Of a DNA stretch of 42,010 nt, positions 22,918-30,433 are shown piece after piece. The stretch is from an uncultured Mycoplasmatota bacterium (GTDB lineage: Bacteria > Bacillota_I > Bacilli_A > RF39 > UBA660), in contig USGP01000009.1 in assembly GCA_900554315.1 (NCBI GenBank), forward strand, positions 1-42,010, read 5' to 3'. The position numbers and the translations under genes are program-made. Under the pieces are notes generated by a model that had not been told where the DNA came from, made no database searches, and saw only the letters and a program-made list of their open reading frames with translations. Within the stretch, counting starts at the first letter, position 1. The number at the start of each line of letters is the position of its first letter.

Positions 22918-23660
22918 TAAATCTTCAACATCAAACCTTGAATCCATGGAACCCTAAGAATTTTTCTAGGGTTCTTTTTTTCCATTTCTAAAACAATCTT
23001 GAAAGCCAACTTATCAATGTGATCCGATTCTAATAAAGAGAATAATTTCTTCTGCATAAAAGAAATAGAATAATCCTTATTCTGCATCTTTTGATACTTT
23101 TCTTTTGCATCCATCATAACTTGATTATAACCAGTAGAATAAGCACCAGGCTCTACCAAACAAAAAGAAATCTCCTTCTCCTCTTTTTGTAAAGTTTTTA
23201 CAATCATAGAAAGAGCTGCTTTACTAGAACTATACACCGCTAAATAAGGAAGTGGAAACATACCAATTAAAGAAGAAGTAACAAAAATTTTACCTTGAAT
23301 ATGTTTCTTCTTCATATGTTGATATACTTTTTTCATAAACAAAATATTTCTAAAAATATTAACATCATACACTTCCTGAAAAGCTTTTTCATCCAAGTCT
23401 AAAACACTACCACTCACTCCATACCCAGCCTGACAAAATAACAAATCAATATCTAAAGTATCCGCCACTAAAATATCATCAGTAAGTAAATCTAGCTTTA
23501 TACAAATAGCAGATATTTCCTCCTCTTTTAACTTATTTTGAAGAGATACTACTTCTTCTTCACTACGACATCCCATATAAACCAAATGTCCTCTCAAAGA
23601 CAACAACTTACCAACGGCATAACCAATACCAGATCTTGCTCCTGTAATAAAAACTCGCAT
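22899..23660 (-). CDS. Short-chain dehydrogenase/reductase
   Basis: A 253-residue classical SDR with an NAD(P)-binding Rossmann fold. The cofactor motif is GARSGIG (7–13), with a basic CR after the second strand that suggests NADP. The catalytic residues are the Ser in VTSSLIG and Tyr/Lys in YSSSK. The usual NAG motif is replaced by CQAGYG. The substrate is unknown; some relatives act on lipids or sterols and others are unannotated. ATG 23660 has GGTGAT upstream and puts the fold right at the N terminus; a longer frame adds nine residues. Its last codons lie opposite the stop and terminator of the convergent hypothetical operon. Confidence 0.85.
   Translation of the reverse strand: MRVFITGARSGIGYAVGKLLSLRGHLVYMGCRSEEEVVSLQNKLKEEEISAICIKLDLLTDDILVADTLDIDLLFCQAGYGVSGSVLDLDEKAFQEVYDVNIFRNILFMKKVYQHMKKKHIQGKIFVTSSLIGMFPLPYLAVYSSSKAALSMIVKTLQKEEKEISFCLVEPGAYSTGYNQVMMDAKEKYQKMQNKDYSISFMQKKLFSLLESDHIDKLAFKIVLEMEKKNPRKILRVPWIQGLMLKIYYLFFE
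22949..22980 (+). terminator. Rightward terminator inside the SDR coding region
   Basis: GAACCCT (22949–22955) pairs with AGGGTTC (22968–22974), with an inner AGAA/TTCT stem, followed by seven Ts. It should end the two-gene hypothetical operon. The same bases encode residues of the SDR C-terminal region on the other strand. Confidence 0.75.
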
Positions 23661-23687
23661 ACTATCACCATTTATTAACATAACCAA

Positions 23688-23720
23688 AAAAAGAAATTCT
23701 ATTTCTAAGAATTTCTTTTT
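23688..23720 (-). terminator. Terminator of the second two-component operon
   Basis: AAAAAGAAATTCT (23688–23700) pairs over 13 bases with AGAATTTCTTTTT (23708–23720) around a seven-base loop, then continues into Ts leftward. It overlaps the kinase stop at 23705. Confidence 0.82.
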
Positions 23721-24979
23721 ATAATAAAGGATACACCTTTTTTTTCATTTTTAATTGTTATATCATAATTCATAATGTTTAAAGTCTTTTTAACAATCGA
23801 TAAACCTAAACCAAACTCACCTTTAATTCCCTTTCGGAACGGAGTAAAGATTCCTTCAAGGAAATCATCATCAATATGATCACCATCATTATAAAAAGCG
23901 AGTTTGTTTTGCTTTGCGGTAATTTTAATAGTAGTATTGGCATATCTCATAAAATTCGAAAGTAAATTATCAAATATTGTCTCCCAATGTTCCATAGTGC
24001 CATAATATTTGGACTTTTTATCAATATCGGTAATAAAATTTATTTCTTTTCTATGGAACTTGAACTTATTGACTTCTATTTGAATAATTTTCTCCATGTC
24101 TACTAATTCATTTTCAACATTTTTAGAATTTCTAAGATAATCAAGTTTATTCAAGTAAAGAAGTGAGTGTACTTTATTTTCTAATTTATTGGTCTGTTGT
24201 TTAATAACCTGAAGTGCGGTATTACTATCTTCAACGTTATCTTCTACAGCTTCAATATATGATTTTATAACGGTGAGAGGTGTCTTAAAATCATGTGATA
24301 TATTTTGATACATTTGATTGCGATATTCCTCTTGGTTTACTAAAGAAATACGCATATCTTCGATTGCTAAAGCAAGTGACTTAATTTCATCGTCCATTGT
24401 AAAATTGATATTATGATTATAATCCGGATTATCGATATTATCTATCTTGTCTTTTAGTTTTTCAATCTTCTTAACAATAAAGGAAGACCACATAACAAGA
24501 AGTAGACCAATCAATAAACACGTACATAAAACTATTGGAAAGATAGTACTTAAAATGGCTTCTTTTGTTTTATTGATATAGCTATCATTAGAAATAGCAA
24601 CTTTGGTAATTTCATTTTTCGTAATTGTATAGTAGTAGTAAGTATTATGGTCATAATCAAATTTACCATAATCGTCTTTTATATAGGATAATAATTTTTT
24701 AGTATCTTTAATGTTTATTACTTGTCTAAGATTTTCACTGGTTGCGACTTCATCATCAACAATATAAATATATGCAACTTCCGTGCTAAGTAATGATTTG
24801 TCGATACGATTGTTGCCAACAAATTTCAAAGGTTCACTTAAATAAGTATAAATATTCTTTTCTGCTACTGGAATCAGCATTTTGGGAAGAATAACGCCTA
24901 AGGAAATAAATAAAATAATGAAAGCCAAACCAATTAAAGCAATTAATTGATGACTTAACTTCGTTTTACGAGTTTTCAT
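23705..24979 (-). CDS. Membrane sensor histidine kinase
   Basis: A 424-residue sensor kinase paired with the regulator just upstream. A transmembrane helix is at about 11–33, an extracytoplasmic sensor domain of about 105 residues is Tyr/Asp-rich, a second helix is at about 142–166, and a HAMP-like linker follows. HisKA has the phospho-acceptor H229 in NISHDFKTPL. The ATPase domain shows the N box (NLLSNFMRYA) and FGLGLSIV, with a short, diverged G1 region (FYNDGDHI). It overlaps the regulator by four bases (ATGA). Codons such as GCG, CGG and GTG seem a little more frequent than in neighbouring genes, a weak hint of different ancestry. Confidence 0.92.
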   Translation of the reverse strand: MKTRKTKLSHQLIALIGLAFIILFISLGVILPKMLIPVAEKNIYTYLSEPLKFVGNNRIDKSLLSTEVAYIYIVDDEVATSENLRQVINIKDTKKLLSYIKDDYGKFDYDHNTYYYYTITKNEITKVAISNDSYINKTKEAILSTIFPIVLCTCLLIGLLLVMWSSFIVKKIEKLKDKIDNIDNPDYNHNINFTMDDEIKSLALAIEDMRISLVNQEEYRNQMYQNISHDFKTPLTVIKSYIEAVEDNVEDSNTALQVIKQQTNKLENKVHSLLYLNKLDYLRNSKNVENELVDMEKIIQIEVNKFKFHRKEINFITDIDKKSKYYGTMEHWETIFDNLLSNFMRYANTTIKITAKQNKLAFYNDGDHIDDDFLEGIFTPFRKGIKGEFGLGLSIVKKTLNIMNYDITIKNEKKGVSFIIKRNS

Positions 24980-25638
24980 GATAAGCGATACCCATATCCA
25001 TATACTGCATTAACATTAAGTTTAGGCATCTTTCTACGTAGTCTTCTAACTAAATCATCTACAACTCTATCTGTTCCAAAATAATCATTTCCCCAAACAG
25101 CATCCAATATTTCTTCCCTAGAAAAGCACTTGTTTCTATTTTGTATAAGCAATAACAACAAGTCAAACTCTAAAGTTGTAAGTTTTATCTCTTTATCTTT
25201 TTCACCAGTTACTACACGTTTATCCGTATCTATTTTATAACATTCATAAGAGATAATTTGTTTTTCTTGATCTTTATAAACTCTTTTAATAATTTTATCA
25301 ACACGTAAGACTAATTCCTTACTAGAATATGGTTTTGTAATATAATCATCACTACCTAGTTCAAGACCCAATATTTTATCTAAATCTTGATCTCTTGCGG
25401 AAGTAAAAATCACAGGTACATTTTCATCTTGCTCCCGGATAGCTTTGATTATATCGTAGCCATTGACATCATCTCCTAACATAATATCCAGTATCCATAA
25501 ATCGACTTTATTTCCAATATAATCGATTGCATCTTGACCTTTTGTAAAAGCAACAACCTTATAACCAGAGCGTTCTAAATAGGTCTGAATAAGGTTTGAT
25601 AAGTCAACTTCATCTTCAACAAAACAAATCGTATACAT
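24976..25638 (-). CDS. OmpR/PhoB-family response regulator
   Basis: A 220-residue regulator from ATG 25638, which has AGGTGG upstream; a GTG three codons earlier overlaps that site. The receiver domain has the acidic pair E8/D9, phospho-acceptor D51 (WILDIMLGDD) and K102 (ITKPY). The winged-helix domain ends YGYGYRLS. OmpR-type proteins bind direct repeats spaced about one helical turn. Just upstream, two copies of ATGGGA repeated at 10-base spacing lie in duplicated promoter modules (25816–25995) and are good candidate targets. Autoregulation or control of an upstream short transcript is therefore plausible. Confidence 0.92.
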   Translation of the reverse strand: MYTICFVEDEVDLSNLIQTYLERSGYKVVAFTKGQDAIDYIGNKVDLWILDIMLGDDVNGYDIIKAIREQDENVPVIFTSARDQDLDKILGLELGSDDYITKPYSSKELVLRVDKIIKRVYKDQEKQIISYECYKIDTDKRVVTGEKDKEIKLTTLEFDLLLLLIQNRNKCFSREEILDAVWGNDYFGTDRVVDDLVRRLRRKMPKLNVNAVYGYGYRLS

Positions 25639-25655
25639 TTCTACCACCTACCAAT

Positions 25656-25664
25656 AGTATAACA
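25656..25664 (-). promoter_or_regulatory. Extended -10 promoter of the second two-component operon
   Basis: Leftward, TGT followed by TATACT (25656–25661) lies about 18 bases before the regulator's ATG. No -35 match is seen 17 bases upstream. Confidence 0.5.
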
Positions 25665-25815
25665 CTATTCCCTGAATTCTTCTATAACCTTATGGGCATC
25701 CCCTCCTTTAATAAGTAGAATATTGCTTCGCTAATAAGCATCATCCTCCTTTCATCTATATAAAACAACAGGTATTAACATTTTTATGTGACTCTTTTTA
25801 TCTTATCTCTATCAC

Positions 25816-25886
25816 CCTCCTTCGATACTAACACTATATCGCATAATTGTGTAAGAATTATTAAATAATTATGGGAAATTATGGGA
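25816..25886 (-). promoter_or_regulatory. Operator–promoter module B
   Basis: Two ATGGGA repeats at 25871–25876 and 25881–25886 (plus-strand reading), 10 bases apart, are followed leftward after 32 bases by a -10 TATAGT (25833–25838). A GGAGG (25816–25820) follows 12 bases further on. No -35 is present, which suits an activator-dependent promoter. The module duplicates module A with a 105-base offset and no gaps. Confidence 0.55.
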
Positions 25887-25920
25887 TTTTAATTTCCAGT
25901 AAAAAATTTAAAACTATTTG

Positions 25921-25991
25921 CCTCCTTTCATGCTACCAGTATATAAAATAATTACGAAATCCATTTGATAAAAATATGGGAAATCATGGGA
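25921..25991 (-). promoter_or_regulatory. Operator–promoter module A
   Basis: Two ATGGGA repeats at 25976–25981 and 25986–25991 are 10 bases apart. A -10 TATACT (25938–25943) lies 32 bases further left and GGAGG (25921–25925) another 12 bases on. These are the same distances as in module B. The repeat abuts the terminator of the upstream membrane protein gene. Confidence 0.55.
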
Positions 25992-25997
25992 TAAAAA

Positions 25998-26017
25998 AAA
26001 GACTAATTCTAGTCTTT
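25998..26017 (-). terminator. Terminator of the tandem membrane-protein genes
   Basis: AAAGACTA (25998–26005) pairs with TAGTCTTT (26010–26017) around a four-base loop, and leftward the stem is followed by eight Ts. It overlaps the stop at 26009. Confidence 0.85.
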
Positions 26018-26704
26018 AAATTGAATACTTCTACATAAAGAAGAAACAACATCTTCAGTAAAATAAGAATCATTTAAATCTTTATTAATAAAAGAAATAA
26101 CATAAGATTTATTATTATAATCTAAATAGAAGTGATATTCATTCTTTCTCTGAATAAGATAACCATGATAATCTCCATCAATAAAATAAACATCTCCCGC
26201 CGGAAAATATGTCTGAACATAATTCCAAATCAATTGAAATTCTCTTTCTTCTTTCATACTAGAAGATAAATTAAATTTTACATCCTGATGAGTAGATAAA
26301 TATTTTAAAATATCTGTATTTGTTTTAAATTGATATTTTTGTTCCAACTCACGAATTTCCTCTTTCGTAATATGAGAATCAGTCTCTGACAAAAACTTTT
26401 CAAAAGAATACTCTACTTCTCCACCAATAATTCCTCTTTGATCAGACGATGTATAAGTAACAAATCCATCCTTAGCATCTTCTTCTAAAGCAAAGCCATC
26501 TGGAATACACATAGAAAATCCAGAAAAAGAGGTAGAACAAGTATTACCTTTTTGCAAAGTAATAACTTTATTCTGATAATGAACAATAGATTCTCCATTA
26601 GGTTGAAGTAAAACATAAATACAAAAAGCTCTAAAAACAACATATAAAACTACTAATATAATAATAAAAATAATAAATCGAAATATTCCACGTAAAAATT
26701 TCAT
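26009..26704 (-). CDS. Membrane-anchored extracytoplasmic protein, paralogue of the next gene
   Basis: A 231-residue protein with one N-terminal transmembrane helix (about 8–33) and an extracytoplasmic domain. It is clearly related to the protein encoded at 26715. Both have a Cys pair before PDGF or PEGF (FSMCIPDGF here), a TDILKYL- or VDLLSYL-like helix, the motif GDVYFIDGDYHGYL, and a C-terminal FTEDVVSSLCRSIQFK. I recognise no family. The two genes are 10 bases apart and co-directional, so they are one transcription unit. They lie directly upstream of the regulatory stretch of the second two-component system, but the terminator between argues against read-through. Confidence 0.7.
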   Translation of the reverse strand: MKFLRGIFRFIIFIIILVVLYVVFRAFCIYVLLQPNGESIVHYQNKVITLQKGNTCSTSFSGFSMCIPDGFALEEDAKDGFVTYTSSDQRGIIGGEVEYSFEKFLSETDSHITKEEIRELEQKYQFKTNTDILKYLSTHQDVKFNLSSSMKEEREFQLIWNYVQTYFPAGDVYFIDGDYHGYLIQRKNEYHFYLDYNNKSYVISFINKDLNDSYFTEDVVSSLCRSIQFKD

Positions 26705-26714
26705 AACTATCCCC

Positions 26715-27392
26715 CTATTTCTTAAAATCTATACTACCAACAATAGAAAGAATTTCATCTTCTGTAAATGGTTGAGTAGAATCTACATTTGAAAAATAAA
26801 TAACATAACGCATATGATTATAAATCAAATTAATTTCATAATCACTTCCATAGTGAGTCATATATCCTTTATAATCACCTTGAATAAAAGAAATATCTCC
26901 CTCAGGAACAATATTAGAATACAACGTTAAAATAGCATATCTTAATTTAACATCATGAAGAGATGAAAAATAAGAGACCTCACTTAAATTCTTATCATCT
27001 AAATAAGATAACAAATCAACCGTATCTGATATATTAGCTTCTTCTAATAATTCTTTAGAATTAAACTTCCCATCTACATCCTGAAAAGTACGAACTAAAT
27101 CCTCTTGAACTTTCGCAATACTAAATCGCCGATCTAAAGAATCTTTATAAACAGTAATAGAAGAATCTACACTATTTTCTTCATCTCGAATAAATCCCTC
27201 TGGCAAACAAATAGAAATATCATCTACAATAAAATCGCAAGTAGAAGATGCCGTTAATGTTAAAGAATCATTAACCCTACGATAATCAATATCACTAGCA
27301 TATTTTCCATAAATTAAATAAGCACGATATCCTCCCAAAATAACGATGACAGCAAAAACAATCAAACACCCAATAATAACTTTCTTTTTCAT
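26715..27392 (-). CDS. Membrane-anchored extracytoplasmic protein, paralogue of the preceding entry
   Basis: A 225-residue protein from ATG 27392, which has AGGAGAG five bases upstream; the longer frame to 27422 has no ribosome site. The N-terminal helix spans about residues 4–24 and is followed by an extracytoplasmic domain. Shared features with the 26009 protein include the cysteine-containing segment ISICLPEGF, GDISFIQGDYKGYM, an L-x-YN-x(3)-YVI-x-F strand region, and FTEDEILSIVGSIDFK at the end. The tandem arrangement implies duplication. Function is unknown. The paired cysteines near the middle may form a disulfide outside the cell. Confidence 0.7.
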   Translation of the reverse strand: MKKKVIIGCLIVFAVIVILGGYRAYLIYGKYASDIDYRRVNDSLTLTASSTCDFIVDDISICLPEGFIRDEENSVDSSITVYKDSLDRRFSIAKVQEDLVRTFQDVDGKFNSKELLEEANISDTVDLLSYLDDKNLSEVSYFSSLHDVKLRYAILTLYSNIVPEGDISFIQGDYKGYMTHYGSDYEINLIYNHMRYVIYFSNVDSTQPFTEDEILSIVGSIDFKK

Positions 27393-27456
27393 ACAAACTC
27401 TCCTATGACAAAAATATATCATAACTAGAAAAAAAGAAAATGAAATATAAAAAAAA

Positions 27457-27474
27457 GAATGTCAATTGACATCC
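27457..27474 (-). terminator. Terminator of the thioesterase gene
   Basis: GAATGTC (27457–27463) pairs with GACATCC (27468–27474) around AATT, with one G-T pair, followed leftward by eight Ts. It ends at the thioesterase stop. Confidence 0.8.
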
Positions 27475-27884
27475 TAATCTAAATAAAAATAATCAACTAT
27501 TGCTTTTGCAACCATGGTCTCTTTATCATCATAAATACATACTTCATAAACAGAAACGTTCTTTCCTGTTTTAACAGCTTCTACAACAACTTTAATTTTA
27601 CTTCCATGACAAGCATGTAAATATTCAATATGAGAACTTAGTGTAACAGCTTTACGACCAGAAGAACGAGCAGCAACACCTGCTGCAGTATCGGCAAGTC
27701 CAAACAAAAAACCACCATGTACCATTCCATAAGGATTTAAACTCTCTTCTTTTATTTCTGCTTCCATTACACAATAATCTTTCTTAATATCAACAAGTTG
27801 ATAGTGATTATTCTTAATAAATCCCCCTACATTTTCCATATATTTTTTACCATAAGCCAATAACTCTTCCTCACTCATATTCAT
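27474..27884 (-). CDS. PaaI-type hotdog-fold thioesterase
   Basis: A 136-residue single hotdog domain. The core motif NPYGMVHGGFLFGLADTAAG matches the PaaI/YdiI group, which hydrolyse acyl-CoA esters. The Asn, the HGG turn and the acidic residue of the LAD helix are in place. These enzymes usually work as tetramers in the cytoplasm. The substrate is not deducible. A GGAGG site eight bases before ATG 27884 supports the start. It follows the PDZ protease gene after 12 to 13 bases and probably shares its transcript, though the functions are not obviously linked. Confidence 0.88.
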   Translation of the reverse strand: MNMSEEELLAYGKKYMENVGGFIKNNHYQLVDIKKDYCVMEAEIKEESLNPYGMVHGGFLFGLADTAAGVAARSSGRKAVTLSSHIEYLHACHGSKIKVVVEAVKTGKNVSVYEVCIYDDKETMVAKAIVDYFYLD

Positions 27885-27896
27885 AATAATATCCTC

Positions 27897-28907
27897 CTAT
27901 AAATTTTCTAGTTTTTCTACTGCATCATATATATCTTTAACAGGAATTAATTTAATATCTAAATTTTCCTCTTTCTTTGTTTTTTTACATTCCTGATAAT
28001 TCTCCCCAGCTGGAACTAAAAACACATCTGCGCCACCATCCACAGCACCTAACAATTTATAACTAACTTCTCCAATTTGACCAATAGAACCATCTGCTTC
28101 AATTGTACCAGTACCAGCAATTTCTTTTCCTTTTGTCAAATCCTTCTTCGTAAGTTGATCATAAATAGACAATGTTGTAATCAAACCAGCAGAAGGGCCA
28201 GATTCATTCTTCTCAAAATGAAAATCTACTTCTGGATCTGTTTCATATGTACTAAGAGACTGTAATAAAACACCCAATAGTTTTCTATCCCCTTCTGAGT
28301 ACAAATGACAAGAAATATTTTTTTCTTTACCATCACGCAAAACAGTCACAGAAACATCTTCTGTATCCACCTTTAAAATAGCTTCCTGAAATTCTTCTAA
28401 TGTAGTATAAGACTCACCATCAATCTTTAACAATTGATCTCCAACTTCTAAAGAATTCTCATAATCTGGTAAAGATGAAATAACATATACTTTTGTATCA
28501 ACTGTCTTACAAGGTTTATCAGCCAATTGATAAGCATAATAAATAGCATTACTATTAGAAGTTAACAAATCTAATTCACTACGAAACTCAATATCTTCAT
28601 AATCCTCATCCGTTGTATATTTATAATCATCCATACTAACTTTTTTCCAATGAGGCATCACGTAACTAAGTAAATAAGAAAGTGTAGTTCCTTTTAACTC
28701 ACTAACATAAGATAAGTTAAAACTACCATCACTTTGATAACCATCCTCTACTTCTACTCTATCTCCAATGTCACTAATTCCTCCACCAATTACAATATAA
28801 TAATTAACTGGCCAAGTAAATACAACAAAAAAGATAACCAAAACAATAATAAATTTATATTCACTTTTAATATAATCTTTTACTTTCTCATAAAATTTCT
28901 TAACCAT
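27897..28907 (-). CDS. PDZ–Lon-type membrane serine protease (YlbL/SepM-like)
   Basis: A 336-residue protease from ATG 28907, with GGAGG 11 bases upstream; an ATG at 28925 has no site. One N-terminal helix (about 19–38) anchors it and the rest faces outside. A PDZ domain spans about 125–200 (SLEVGDQLLKIDG). The C-terminal Lon-type domain has catalytic S239 in NESGPSAGL and K284 in GEVSYKLLG. Relatives are Bacillus YlbL and streptococcal SepM, which trims competence peptide outside the cell. It is divergent from a YlbJ-like gene; in Bacillus ylbJ and ylbL are also close neighbours. A role in processing a surface protein or peptide is possible. Confidence 0.9.
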   Translation of the reverse strand: MVKKFYEKVKDYIKSEYKFIIVLVIFFVVFTWPVNYYIVIGGGISDIGDRVEVEDGYQSDGSFNLSYVSELKGTTLSYLLSYVMPHWKKVSMDDYKYTTDEDYEDIEFRSELDLLTSNSNAIYYAYQLADKPCKTVDTKVYVISSLPDYENSLEVGDQLLKIDGESYTTLEEFQEAILKVDTEDVSVTVLRDGKEKNISCHLYSEGDRKLLGVLLQSLSTYETDPEVDFHFEKNESGPSAGLITTLSIYDQLTKKDLTKGKEIAGTGTIEADGSIGQIGEVSYKLLGAVDGGADVFLVPAGENYQECKKTKKEENLDIKLIPVKDIYDAVEKLENL

Positions 28908-28954
28908 GTAAAAAACTACCTCCATGATACATTATAACAAAGAAACGAGGAAAT

Positions 28955-29845
28955 ATGAAAAAAATTAATCAATCCAACCTTATCTTATTACTACTTGCCT
29001 GTCTAACTTTTGTATATTTAAAAAATGCTCCCTTAGTAACCAGTCAAATCTTAACATATTCTAAACTATTCCTAGAAAAGCTATTTCCATCTAGTTTTCT
29101 ATTTTTTACAATGTCTACTTTACTAATAGAATATAATGCGATTCAAAAAATAGCCAATATTTTTCCAAAGACTGCTGCTAAAAAATATATAACATTAATG
29201 AGTATGATTAGTGGTTTTCCAAGCGGTAGTAAATACACAAAAGAATTATTAGATAAAAATTTAATTTCTGAAGAAGAAGCAAATCAATATATAAAATTCA
29301 CCCACTTTCCTAATCCTGTTTTTATATTAGGGCCTGTATCTAGTCTCTTTCCTACAAAAAAATATAGTTATATAATACTAACCAGTCTTATGATTTCTAA
29401 TTTTATTATCAGCATTAACATAAAAAAAAGAAAAAGCAACACTCAAAAAATACAGCAAACAATACCTAGAACTTTTTCTAAAGTACTACCAGAAGCAATT
29501 TCTTCATCTCTAAAAACCATTTTATTAATATATGGGACATCTGTTTTTTTCTACTTAATCATAACCATCATAAATCATATTATAAAACTTCCCATTATAG
29601 AATATGTCATATTAAATGGACTATTTGATTTAACAAATGGAACTTTTTTAACAAGTTTAATTTCCAATCCGACTTTACGAGGCCTACTTATTGTTTTCTT
29701 TTTCTCATTTGGAGGCATATCAGTTCATATGCAAACAAAAAGTATCATTTCTGATACTTCAATTCAATATAAAAACTTTCTATTAGGAAGAATTTATCAA
29801 ACAATTCTTGCTTGTCTTTTATTTCTATGGATAACTAATTGGTGA
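28955..29845 (+). CDS. YlbJ-like membrane protein (nucleoside-recognition/Gate family)
   Basis: A 296-residue polytopic membrane protein. The segment ISGFPSGSKYTKELLDKNLI, then SEEEANQYIKFTHFPNPVF, and the late FSFGGISVHMQTKSII match the conserved parts of YlbJ, a sporulation-associated integral membrane protein. It is shorter than I recall for YlbJ. Eight or so hydrophobic segments are visible. The proximity to a YlbL-type protease supports the assignment. No other sporulation gene is seen here, so a sporulation role cannot be concluded. AGGA precedes the ATG. The 3' end overlaps the convergent minor-pilin gene by 21 bases, with no terminator visible. Confidence 0.78.
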   Translation: MKKINQSNLILLLLACLTFVYLKNAPLVTSQILTYSKLFLEKLFPSSFLFFTMSTLLIEYNAIQKIANIFPKTAAKKYITLMSMISGFPSGSKYTKELLDKNLISEEEANQYIKFTHFPNPVFILGPVSSLFPTKKYSYIILTSLMISNFIISINIKKRKSNTQKIQQTIPRTFSKVLPEAISSSLKTILLIYGTSVFFYLIITIINHIIKLPIIEYVILNGLFDLTNGTFLTSLISNPTLRGLLIVFFFSFGGISVHMQTKSIISDTSIQYKNFLLGRIYQTILACLLFLWITNW

Positions 29846-30433
29846 AACAATATCAATAGAATAAGTAGTACCAAAATCCGGATGAGAAAATGTAATATGT
29901 AAAGAAAATACTTGATTAGCACTAGAAACATCTACTTGATTAATTCGTAAAGCATCAATAGTATGACTATTACCATCAGAACAAGTAATAGTTTCTCTAC
30001 CTAAATTAGGAAGTTCATATTCTGTAACATTACCGACAGGTCCATATTTAATAAGAAATTTATCATTTTGTGTAGTAGGTATTCCCTTTGCAGCACAAAT
30101 ACTAGCATCGACATCTTCACAGCCAAATTGTTGTACAACATCTAACTCTCTTTGTGAGCCATCCTTTAAAGTAAAAATAACTCGATATCCTGTTTTATCA
30201 CTTAAAGGACTAATGTCCGCACCTACCAATCCATTTTTAATAAAATCATCTTGAATATCCTTAGTAAGAAGATTTTTAAAGGTACTCATACTAAGTTGAT
30301 AAGAAGATAAAGTCTCCTGCTCTTTTAATCCAACAATTCCATCATATAAAGAAACTACAATAACCGCAACAATAACGAAGGTAACTAAAATTTCAATAGC
30401 TGTCATTCCTTTATTATTTAACTTTCGAATCAT
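29825..30433 (-). CDS. Minor type IV pilin-like protein
   Basis: A 202-residue prepilin. The leader ends NNKG and cleavage before M10 gives mature MTAIEILVTFVIV, with Glu at position 5 followed by the hydrophobic helix (to about residue 30). The globular part has cysteines in QQFGCEDVDASICAAKG and one in ETITCSDG, fitting one disulfide and a free thiol. Size is that of minor pseudopilins such as ComGF or GspH/J types, but I cannot name the subtype. Its ATG overlaps the upstream minor pilin by four bases (ATGA). It probably forms part of a tip-initiation complex with its partner. Confidence 0.88.
   Translation of the reverse strand: MIRKLNNKGMTAIEILVTFVIVAVIVVSLYDGIVGLKEQETLSSYQLSMSTFKNLLTKDIQDDFIKNGLVGADISPLSDKTGYRVIFTLKDGSQRELDVVQQFGCEDVDASICAAKGIPTTQNDKFLIKYGPVGNVTEYELPNLGRETITCSDGNSHTIDALRINQVDVSSANQVFSLHITFSHPDFGTTYSIDIVSPISYP

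Larger units (their letters stand above)
25648..26008 (-). other. Non-coding stretch with regulatory modules and repeated SD-like motifs
   Basis: No credible gene is seen here. Leftward it holds two operator–promoter modules (entered separately), then four GGAGG motifs at 25921–25925, 25816–25820, 25745–25749 and 25702–25706, all on the same strand. None is followed at proper distance by a start codon of a substantial frame. The best frame is 25744–25682 (20 codons, MMLISEAIFYLLKEGMPIRL), whose ATG codons lie 0 and 3 bases from GGAGG, too close. A 9-codon frame (MLIPVVLYR) ends just before it. These could be decayed or very small peptide genes. Confidence 0.45.

Noticed and set aside
27457..27474. 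TGTCAATTGACA as an operator shared with 17682
   Set aside because: Here the palindrome is the stem of a terminator directly after a stop codon and followed by eight Ts, so it is explained without a shared regulator.
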